From assembly GCA_019448385.1 (NCBI GenBank), contig JAGTXO010000074.1, positions 1 through 64,000 of the forward strand: a stretch of DNA of 64,000 bases, read 5' to 3'. Shown here in pieces: positions 34,045 through 44,300 of the stretch. Made by a program: the position numbers and the translations under genes. Below the pieces are notes generated by a model. It saw only the letters and a program-made list of their open reading frames with translations, ran no database searches and had not been told where the DNA came from. Origin of the DNA: Diacronema lutheri (taxonomy: Eukaryota; Haptophyta; Pavlovophyceae; Pavlovales; Pavlovaceae). Position 1 is the stretch's first letter. Every line of letters begins with the position of its first letter.

Positions 34045-35003
34045 GTCGTGCGTCCCCTCAAGTTCCGAGGTATGCAGAGCCGGAGGTCGAAATGGTCTGC
34101 CAGCCCAATACATTTTAAGGACCAGATGTGTCGCTTTTGGTAGCGTTCGCCGGTACACCGTGAACAGACATGGGCGAAGTTCAGGTCAGTTTCACAGCGC
34201 CGACGCTGGCGGAAGGGAACAGATATGGGCGAAGTTCAGGTCAGTTTCACATACGCGAGAATGGAAACTTGGTGTGACGTTCCCATGCTCGCGTATGTCG
34301 CTTGTCCGCGGCGGCGGCGAAAGCGGCTGACGCGCCGCTGCCCGGGCGCGCCCGCACACCCGCTCCGCCGCACCACGTCCAGCCTTCACCGCCGAGCACC
34401 ACGCTTACGGCCCAGAAACGCGCCAAGTTGGCGCGTTTCTGGGCCGTAAGTTGCTCGCGGGCCAGCAACTTGTGCAACTTCTGGCGCGAGAAGGGCAGCG
34501 GCATGTGCAACTTACCCGCCGGACCGGGCACGTGTGGGGACTTGATCCGCAGGTGCTCGCGCAACTGCATGCTTACGCGCAGCCACCTGTCAGCCCGTCT
34601 CCGACCAACTGCGCTACTTCCACCCGGCGACGGCGGCCGGCGTGGCGAGCGCGGCCGCGCAAAGGTGTGGGAGGGCGAGGATGGAAACGGGCATGGAGGG
34701 GCTCGGGCGAAGCAACGCCGATGCCGGCGGCGCGAATGCCTCGAGCGCGATCAACTCCGAGCGTCAAATGCTGCCAGCGAGCGCCCGCTTTCCGGCCAGC
34801 AATGCACAGTCGTCCGGCCAGAGCTCGCCGAGCGTCAACAATGCATCGGCGAGCTCTGAGCGCACGCGCACGCACGTCGCCGTGCAGGCGCGCTTCCACA
34901 CGGACGCGCTACGCTCATGTCTAGCAGCGCTCAAACAGGCGGGCTGCGGGAGACTGAGAGCGCGAGTGAACACAGTGATGCCGCACTTAGCCATCCTCTG
35001 GTC
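34045..35003. other. Intergenic region with direct repeat and several palindromes
   Basis: Between the receptor start and the stop of the next leftward gene. It holds a 35-bp direct repeat (34162-34196 and 34217-34251, one change), an imperfect 20-bp hairpin (34249-34298), a near-perfect palindrome (34404-34450) and a 13-bp hairpin (34819-34858). No coding potential is recognised. It presumably includes the receptor promoter and the 3' UTR of the upstream gene. Confidence 0.7.
34404..34450. repeat. 47-bp palindrome with a single-base centre
   Basis: The 23-base arms (starting cttacggcccagaaacgcg) are exact reverse complements around a single G at 34427. A second short hairpin (aagttgct...agcaactt, 34448-34470) abuts it. 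Confidence 0.9.
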
Positions 35004-36960
35004 TCAACCGTGCGCTTCGCCCGCCGCAATCATCGTCATCGAGGCGACGTCGGCGGCGGCGGGCTCGCCGGTGCGCGCCGCTCCACCCGGCTTGGCGCCG
35101 CCGCCGGCGTCGTCGCCCCACTCCGAATCGGAGCCGCCGCCAGGCTCGGCGTCCGAGCCTGCGCCGGACTCGCCCTCGCTCTCGGAGTCGGAGCCGGGCT
35201 CGGTCGCGCGGCGCGGCGCGCGCGCCGGCGCACCCGAGCGCCATCGGCCGTGTGCGCGCGCGAGCAGTGCGGCTACGCCCGCGAACGCGGCCGCGCCGCC
35301 GGCCCATGCGCCCGGCGGCGCGTCGGCGAGCGCGAGCGCAGCACACGACACGCCGCCGCCCGCCGCCCAGAGCACGAGCACCGCGCGCTGCGCCGCGCGC
35401 CGCTCGCCCGTGCGCGCGGCTGCGCCGAAGAGCGGACCACCCCGCCCGGCGGCCGCCTCGAGCGCGCACCGGCTGAGCACGGCGAGAAGCAGCGCTGAGC
35501 TGTGGTGCCAGCTCCCGTGCGCCCAGTCGCATACCGCCTGCGCGCGCGCGCGCTCCGCGTCGGTCATGAGCGGATCGGACGCGACGCGCCGCTTTGCCGG
35601 GTCCCACACGCCCAGATTGACGTAGACCGTGCAGCCGCCGAGGAGAAGCAACGCCAGCGCGTACTCGCCCAGCAGCGCGCCGCGTGCGCGCAGGCCGTCG
35701 CCGAGCGTCGCGCGAAGTGCGCCGCCGAGCGAGCGCGCGCCGGCCGCCGCCGGCGCGGGCGCGACGGCTGCGGGTGGGCGCGTGCGTAGGAGCAGCGCGG
35801 CTGCGTCCGCGCCGCCGGCGAGCAGCGCGCACGCGCCGAGCGGCAGCCATGTTTGAAAGTAGACCGATGGCGGTGCGCGGTTGAGTAGGAGGCCACATGC
35901 CGCGCCGATGGGTGCAGCAGCGGCGAAGCGGCGGTCGAGGGGCGAGCCGGGCGCGTAACGGGTGCCGCGGGCGGCGTGCGTGAGGCCGTGCACCGCCGTG
36001 ACCGCGAGGAGGAGAAGGAACGAGAGCATCGCCACCTTGTCCGCCTGCGCCGCGCCGCAGCGCGCGGGCGGGCGGGCGGGCGGCCGGCGCGGCAGGGCGG
36101 CGGGCGGCGGGCGGCGGGGCAGCGGGCGGCGGTCGGCACGCAGGGCCGTGTCGGGCGCGCGCGGTCAACGTACGCAGCCGCACCTCGTGCTCCCACGAGC
36201 CAAAACGGCTGCCGCCGAGGTGGTGCGCCGCCGACGCCGCTCCGAGCATGGTGAGCAAAACGCCGAGGGCGCCCGCCGGCGCGCCAGGCAGCGACCGTGG
36301 CTGCTCGAGCCTTTGGGGGGGCATGGCGGGGTGATAGCGCGCGACTGCACCGCGGCCAGCGTTGCCGTCGGCGTGCGAGCTCGGCCCCGGCCTCGCCAGC
36401 CCGCCGAGAGCCGCGAGGCCGATGCCATGCGCGCCGTACCTGCCAGGCGCACGATGGGACACGGCGCGCGCGGTGTCGGCGCGCGTGCGAGCATGCAACG
36501 CGGCACGCGTCGGTCCTTATCGCGGTACTGGCGCGGACCGCACGCGCGCGCCGGCCACGCACGCAAGGCACGACGCGACGGCGAACGGCTCGCGCAGCGG
36601 CGCGAGGGGCTGCATCGCCGTCGACGCATAAAAGAATTCAGCCCAGTCGGCCGTCAGATTGGCGGCGTGCGCGAGGTGCAGGTTGCGCAGATCGCCCTGC
36701 TTGTGCCGCTCACGGCGCGAGCCGATTGCCCAGCGCAGCGTCGACCTATTCGAGTGCGCGCGGAACATCTCGGTCGGCACCCAGCGCGCGCGTGCGTCGA
36801 ACGTGTGCGCGACGAGCCGCGCGGACGGCGGCGCGAGCGCGTGCACGAGCAGCGCGTAGGCAGTCGAGGCGATTAGCGCGGCCGACGCCCAGCGCGCGTG
36901 CTGCAGCAGCGCCGGCTCCTCCCGCCACCCGCGCCGCACGTCGGCGTTGACTCCCACCAT
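35004..36960 (-). CDS. Polytopic membrane protein, about 10 TM segments, unknown function
   Basis: Exons 36960-36563, 36439-36184 and 36044-35004 join in phase to 564 aa (start MVGVNADVRRGW). Hydrophobic segments include ASAALIASTAYALLVHALA, PFAVASCLA + YGAHGIGLAALGG (joined by splicing), ALGVLLTMLGAASAAHHL, VAMLSFLLLLAVTAVHGLTH, LPLGACALLAGGADAAALLL, YALALLLLGGCTVYVNL and SALLLAVLSRCALEAA. Conserved-looking polar pieces between them are HSNRSTLRWAIGSRRERHK, LTADWAEFFYAST, FGSWEHEADK and a His-His pair before a TM (HGSWHHSS). Repeated His at membrane edges is reminiscent of CREST-type membrane hydrolases, but I cannot assign it. The C-terminal tail is acidic/Ser-rich. An upstream GTGAGT within 36983-36996 looks like a donor, so an untranslated first exon is possible. 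Confidence 0.6.
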
Positions 36961-37031
36961 CTGGCCGGCCACCGCCCCGGCGACTTTTGTACTCACTTTT
37001 GCCGAGAACGATGTCCTCGACCGTCCAAGGC

Positions 37032-37043
37032 AAAATATTTATG
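37032..37043 (-). promoter_or_regulatory. TATA-like element
   Basis: On the - strand ATAAATATTTT lies about 75 bp upstream of the polytopic membrane protein start codon, an unusual AT-rich patch in this DNA. Confidence 0.5.
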
Positions 37044-37850
37044 AGTGTGCCGCCCCTCGGCCCCACCCGGGCCCGCCCGGTCGGGCCTGGCCGGGGTCAA
37101 GTGCGTGCGCGAGCGCTGGACGAAGAGTGATCCGCTCGCTCGTCTCATACCCCCGCCGCACGATGCGCCCACGGCCCACGCCGACGGGCGGTGGCGCGGC
37201 GGCGCCCTCGGCACGCCGCTGGCCAGGCCGGCAAGCGGCCGCCGGCGAGGCGCCTGTGCGCCGTCGCAGCCGCGGCTGCCGCACCTCGGCGAGCCGCCGC
37301 CGCTGGCTACGTGCCTCGCCGGCGCCCGGCGCGATTGGCGGGCGCGCTGGTGGTGAAAAAGGAATGGGAAGGGGTCGCTGCGAGGCGGCTCGCTCGCTCG
37401 CGCTGCGCACGGCGCACCAAGCGCCCACCTTGCCATGCGCAGCACGCGCGCGGGTCGTGCAGCTCGAGCCCGCCCCGACCTGCCGAAACCTCGCGCGCGC
37501 GAGCCCCCACGCCCACTCGGCCGTGCGCGGCGGTCGTGCGCGTGGTGCGAGCGCCGGCGACGGCGGCCAAGGTACGCGAAACGGCGAAGCAAACAAGGCG
37601 AGATTGCTGCTCTGATCCGCGCCCGGCCTGCGCTTCAATCTCGTTGCCGCTCGCGCCCGGTCCAGCGAGGAGGGGGCAGCGCCAGACGTTTCACCCAGGA
37701 ATCGGGCGCCCGCGGCTCTTTTTCATCCTGTGAAGTTTTGTTCGGCACCTGCGCACACGTCGTCGTCCGCGCCGATGAGGCGCTCGCCGTCGTCATCTGG
37801 CGGGGCGTCAGGCGCGCGCACCGCCTCCGCGCTCGCGCACGGCGCACGCC
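37044..37850. other. Divergent intergenic region, no gene recognised
   Basis: About 0.8 kb upstream of the glucan synthase start. It is GC-rich, with one less GC-rich patch (ctctttttcatcctgtgaag, about 37715). No repeat array, RNA gene or convincing exon is seen. It could contain the glucan synthase promoter and an untranslated exon. Confidence 0.4.
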
Positions 37851-40498
37851 ATGCGTGCGTCCGCCGCTGCCGCGCTGCGCCGCGCGCTCACCGCGCTCGC
37901 GCGCCTGGCCGTGCGCCGGCCGCGTCGTTCGCGGCGCGCAGGCATGCCCCCGCGCGTCTCGTCGGCGAATGACCTGGCGCAGCTGGACACGGACGCGTGG
38001 CGCAAGAACCCGTCGTACACCAACCTCGCCGCGCTCGCCACCGCCCACCAGGACGAGCGCCCGCGCGCGCAGCCGCGCGATGTGGGCGGCAACGCGGGCG
38101 AGCGCGCGGCGCAGGCCTACTCGCAGGCGATGGAGCTGATCCACAAGGGGCTCATGCTCGTGCGCGCGCGCGCCGAGCTGCACGCCTCGACCACTCCGCG
38201 TGCCGCGCTGCGCGCGCGCCGACCGCGCCGCGCCGACCGCGCCGACCGCGCCGCCGCGCCGACCGCGCCGACCGCCGTGCGCGCAGGACGTCAACTCGCC
38301 GATGCAAGCGGTAGAGTGCTACCAGCGCGGCTCGGACCTGGTGTCGGAGGCGCTCGAGCTCGAGGCTTCGCCCATCGAGGCCGACCGCTACCAGCGCACG
38401 CTCGACATGTGCGAGGAGCGGATCCGGTTCATCACCCGGACCAACAACCGGCTGCAGACCGACTCGCAGCTCCGGCAGAAGGTGAGCCAGGGCGGCGCGC
38501 TCGACGTGCTGGACGAGGGAGCGCTCGCGGAGTCGGAGCTGCGCGGCGCCTCCGCCCGCCTCTCCGCCACCGCGTACACGCGCCGCGCCACCAAGAACTT
38601 CTTCGCCGCCGAGCAACCGGAGACGCTGCCGCCCGCGCTGCGCGACGCCGCCGAGGCCCTCGGCGACGCCTTCCCGACGCTCGCGCGCCGCTTCGGCTTC
38701 CAGCAGGAGAGCGTGCGTTGCCAGCAGGAGCACCTGCTCCTCCTCCTCGCGAACACCGCCTCGCGCGAGGGCGGTCGCGCTCTCTCGTCGCTGCACGCCA
38801 AGCTGCTCTCGAACTACCGCCAGTGGGCGCACGCTCTGCGCGTCGAGCCGGCGTGCGCGCGCACGACGGACGTGCCCAACTCGAAGATCACCGACCTTGT
38901 GCTGCTGATGCTGATCTGGGGCGAGGCGTCCAACCTGCGCCACATGCCCGAGGCCCTGTGCTTCCTCTTCCACGCCATGCGCCTCGACGTGCGCGCGGCG
39001 GCCGGCGCGGGCGGCGGCGCGCGCGCCGGCACGTCGGCGCGCTCGCCCGGCTGGTTCCTCTCGCGCGTGATCGCGCCGCTCTATCGGACGGTGCGCGTGG
39101 CGATCAACACGCGCAAGGGCTCGGGCGAGCTCGAGTCGCACACCGCGCGCATCAACTATGACGACGCAAACGAGTTTTTTTGGAGTCCGGCATGCCTCCA
39201 TTTTTGCTACCATGATTCGCCGAGCGACGACGATGGCGGCCTGGGCGGGCTCGCGGGGCCCGGCGTCGCGCCCTACCTGGGCAAGGAGCTGACGGAGCGG
39301 CTGTCGGCCAAGGCGGCGGCGGCGGCGGCGGCGGGTGCCGTCAGCGCGCGCCCCGGCGCCGAGCCCGAGCCACGCGCCGGCGCGCCCACGGGCGCGGGGG
39401 GCGCCGCGGCCGCTGCCGCGCGCGCATCGGCGGCCGAGCGCGCGTGCGCCGACGGCGCGCCGGCGATCGGCGACGCGCCGCTGCGCAAGACGTACATCGA
39501 GCGGCGTTCGTGGCTGCACCCGATCAAGTCCTTCTGGCGCATCCACGCCTTCTGGCAGCTCGTCGCGCACGCGATGCTCGCGTGCGCGGCCTGCGAGGGG
39601 CGGACGGGCGTGCTGCTCGACGCGCGGCTCGCGCTGGCGCTCGCGCACCTGCTGCCCGCGCACGCGGCGTACGCGGTGATCGGCGAGCTGCTCACGCTCT
39701 TCGTGCTCTGGGGCAAGCTGCGCGAGCGCGCCTCTGAGATCGCGCAGTCCGGCGCACGCCTGCTGATCAAGATTGCGCTCACCGCCGCGCTCGTGCGCGC
39801 CTACGCGCGGCTGCCGTGGGGCGGGCTGCGGCCGGGCGCGCCGATCGGCGGCTGGGCGGCGGAGCTGTGGTCGACGGAGCGCGCCGCGAGCGTCGCGCTC
39901 CTCGCGTACGCCGTGCCGCTGCTCGTGTCGCTGCCCGCCTGCCTGCTGCCCGCCGTCTCGACCAAGGCGCGCAACATTGAGCGCGGCCCGTTCAAGTGGG
40001 CGGCGGACTTTTGGTGGCCGGCGAACCGGCTGCTGCTCGGCAAGGACTGCCACGAGTCGCAGGCGGCCACGCTCTCGTGAGGCGCGCCTGCGCGCGCGCG
40101 CGCGCGCCGCGGCGCGCGCGCTGCGGCGTGCGTCGCCCACGTGTGCGCCAACCCCCCCCCACCCCCTTCCTCCTGCGGCGTGCCACCTGCGCCCGCTTGT
40201 GCCACCTGCGCCTGCGCCCGCGCCTGCGCCTGCGCCTTCGCCTGCGCCTGCGCGTGTCCGCTTGCCTCTTCTGGGCACGGCTCTTTTAAAAATTGCGCAG
40301 GTACTGCCTCTTCTGGGCTCTGCTATTTGCGTTCAAAGTCGCCTTCTCGTACCGGCTGCAAATCGCGCCCCTTTACGCGCCCACCGTCGACTTGTGGGCG
40401 CGCCGCTCGGAGCTGGGCACGGTGGTGTCGTTGGCGCTCGTCTGCGTGCGGTGGGTTCCCATCTTACTCACATACCATCTTGACACGCAGGTGAGCCA

Positions 40499-40536
<38 letters not shown>

Positions 40537-40539
40537 GGG

Positions 40540-40571
<32 letters not shown>

Positions 40572-41334
40572 AGGAGGGGAGAGGAGGAATTGGTTGGAAG
40601 CGGGAAGGGTGGAGGGGCTGGGTCATGTGGGACAGGGTGGGCGGGATGTGCGGGTGGATGGGTGAAGGGTGGAAGGGCTGGGTGATGTGGGATGGGGTGG
40701 GCGGGATGTGTGGGTGGATGGGTGAAGGGTGGAAGGGTCGGGTCATGTGGGACAGGGTGGGCGGGATGTGCGGGTGGGTGCGATTGGGTCGCGCAGCGGA
40801 GCCGCGCGCGTCGCGCCCACTCGCCGCCCGCGCCCAATCGCCGCGCGCCCTCATACGCCCCCCCCCCCCCCGCCCCTCCCCCCCCCCCTCTCCCTCCTCT
40901 TCTTTTCAAATTGCGCGCGCGCAGATTTGGTTTGTGCTGTTGAGCGCTGCGTACGGCACGGTCATCGGTTGGGCCCTGCGCATCGGCGAGGTGCGCGCTG
41001 CGCACCGGCTGTCACACACCGCGCCCGCACTACACCGCCCTCGCCCCCCCCTCGCCCCCCTCCCCCCTTCCCCCCCTCCCTTCCCCTTCCTCCCCCCCCC
41101 CCCCCCCCCATAGGAAGCGCCCTGCCCGCTGTGATTTGTTCGCTCGGACTAGACTCTCTGAGGGCGGCTCTCGCCAAAGCGGTGCTGACACACACACACA
41201 CAGCGACTGAGCGAGCGGGGCGCCTATTCCACCCACAGTGCCCCCCCCCCCCCCCCCCCCACCCACCCACCTTTCCCCTCACACCCGCCTGCCCCACCCA
41301 ACACACCACCGCGAACCCCAACCGCTAACCCCCT

Positions 41335-41367
<33 letters not shown>

Positions 41368-44300
41368 CCCCACCCACACACCATCCCTTCCCGCCAGGTG
41401 CGTGACATTGCAACCGTCCGCCGCCGCCTCGTACCCGCCATCGAAGCATTCAATGCCACGTTGCTCTCCGCCGCCGCGCGCACGCGCCTCGGCCTCGACA
41501 GCGGCGCGCACGGCGCGTTGCCGCCCATCTCGCGCGCGGGCGGCGTGGGCGGCGTGGGTGGCGCGGGCGCGGCGGGCGGCGCGAGCGGCCCTGCGGGTGC
41601 GAGCTCGTCGCTCTACTCCGCCGTGCGCACCGTTGGCGCCGGGCTGGTGGGCGGCGTCGGCGGGCGCGGCGGCAATGGGCTGGGCGGCGGCGGCGGAGCG
41701 GGCGGCGATGGCGTCAGTGTTGAGCTTCGTCAGGCGCTGCTGCCCGGCGGCGCGGGCGGCGACGACGCGGAGGCGCACGGCGGCGCGTCGGCGGCGGAGC
41801 GCGACGTGGACGACGCGGGCAGCAGCGGCAGCGCGCGCTCGGAGCGGATCATCTTCTTCGCGCAGGCGTGGAACGAGGTGATTGACGAGATGCACTCATC
41901 CGATCTTGTCTCGAACCGCGAGCGCGACTGCCTGCTCTTCCGCGACTGGCGCGCGGTGGGCGAGGGCGGCGCCTTCTCGCGCGCGGCCTACCTGCCCGTC
42001 CTCTGTACCGCCGGCCGTGTCGCCGTCGCGTGCGATGTGCTCACCGCGCTGCGCGCCGAGCTCGGCGGCGGCGGCGGCGCGGCCGCGCCGCCGCAGGGCA
42101 CGTACACGGAGCGGCGGCGGATCGACTGCGAGCGGCGGCTCACGGCGGCGTTCGCGCGCGACGTGCACATGGCCGAGGCCGTCGTCGAGGCGCGCGAGCT
42201 TGCGCTGTGGGTGCTAACCGCCACCCTTGGCCCACGCCACCACCCGTCGCTTCGCCGTCTCGACGCGCTCGTCACCGACGCGGTGCGCGCGTGGCGCCGC
42301 GTTGACCTGGTCATTCCGCAGAGGCTCTCGGCGGCGATCAAGGCACTCGTCGAGCTGGCGAACACGCTGCTCGCGTACAAGGTGCCGCCCGTCGACGAGG
42401 CGGCGGTGTCCGCCGCCGCCGCCACCGCCGCCGGCGGCGCGCCCGGCGGTGGCGGCGCGCCCGGCACGCCAACGTCGGCGGGCGCGCGCCGCGCGCCGCA
42501 GCCGCCAGCCAACCCGGCGGTCGGCCGCGTGGTGGACAAGTTGCGCGCGCTGCTCGACGCGCTCAAGCGCGCGCTCGGCCGCTCGGCTGAGCGCCTCGGC
42601 GCTGAGCTGGACAACGCAAAGTTTGTGCAGGATGGCTTCTTCTGGGACGAGGGATACGCGGCGGCGCAGCTGCGTGCGCTCAAGGAGTCGGCGGGCACCG
42701 AGGGGCGGCTGCGTGGCCTCGTGCTGCTCCTTACGACCGCCGAGCTCGATGCACAGCCGCTGGGTAGGGAGGCGCAACGCCGTCTGACCTGGTACGTCAA
42801 CTCGCTCTTCATGGCGAAGCCCGACGCGCCGCCCGTGCGCGCCATGCCGTCGTGGACGATCATCACGCCCTACTACTCGGAGGACTTGCTCTACTCGGGC
42901 GCGGAGCTGTCCCAGACGAATGACGATGGTGTGAGTGTGCTCTTCTTTTTGCAGAAGGCGCACCCGGAGGAGTGGGCCAATTTCTTGCAGAGGCTCGGTG
43001 TGCGGGATGAGGGCGAGCTGCGCAAGAAGGTGGGCTGCGTTGCGATGCCACGCCACCTGCCCTGCCGCTACCCGCTACCCGCTACCCGCTACCCGCTACC
43101 CGCTACCCGCTACCCGCTACCCGCTACCCGCTGCCCGCTGCCCGCTGCCCGCTGCCCGCTGCCCGCAGCCCGCTGCCCGCTGCCCGCTGCCCGCTGCCCG
43201 CTTACCAAACCCAAACCCCCCCCCCCCCCCCCTCTCCCCTTCCCTTTGCGCAGGGCCTGATGCTCGAGCTGAGGCTGTGGGCAAGCATGCGCGGCCAGAC
43301 CCTCGTGCGCACCGTCGACGGCGAGATGGTCTGCGAGCGCGCGCTGCGGCTGCAGGCGGCGTGGGACGGCGTACCCGCCGACCAGATCGACGACCTCGTG
43401 CGCCAGAAGTTCTCCACCATCGTCTCTTGTCAGATTTACGGTGCGCACGATCGCACGCGCGCAGGCGCACGCGCGAGCCCCCGGACCCACCGTCGAGCCA
43501 CCGGACCCTCGTCGAGCCCCCGGACCCTCCAGCGAGCCCCCGGACCCTCGTCGAGCCCCCGGACCCTCCGGCGAGTGCGCAGGCGCACGTGCGAGCGCGT
43601 GCCTGCGCTCATGTGCGAGCCTCCCACTCCCCCACCACCGCCATGACCGCCGCGCCGACGGCAGGCTCGATGAAGCGGCAGAAGTCGGACAAGGCGGCGG
43701 ACACCGAGTTCCTCCTCCGGCGCTACCCCAACCTGCGCGTCGCCTACGTCGACCGTACGTCGCAGATGCACACGCTCGTCGGCGAGGACGGGCTCGCGTC
43801 CCTTACGGAAACGATCCGATGGTATTCCGTACTCATCCGATGTGAGCCGACAACGGGCGCAGTGGTTGAGATCTACCGGGTGCAGCTGCCGGGTGACCCG
43901 ATCGTGGGCGAGGGCAAGCCCGAGAACCAAAACCACGCGATCATCTTCTCGCGCGGCGAGGCGCTGCAGACCCTCGACATGAACCAGGCGGGCTACATCG
44001 AGGAGGCTTTTAAAATGCGCAACCTGCTCATGGAGTTTGGCGCCAATTCGGACGCGACCCGCCCGTGCACGCTCGTCGGCTTCCGCGAGCACATCTTCAC
44101 CTCCGGCCTCACCTCCCTCGCCACCTTCATGGGCTTGCAGGAAGGTGCGCATGCGTGGCCATCGTGCGATGCGAGGACGCCACTGTGGGACAGCGCCCGC
44201 TGCTGCCGCTCTGTGGAGTGGCGGCCATCGTGCGATGCGAGGACGCCACTGTGGGACAGCGCCCGCTGCTGCCGCTCTGTGGAGTGGCGGCCATTGTGCG

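Noticed and set aside
34560-34620. tRNA-like A box on the - strand (TAGCGCAGTTGG)
   Set aside because: The D-arm does not pair, and no proper T-loop or acceptor stem can be formed downstream. Chance match.
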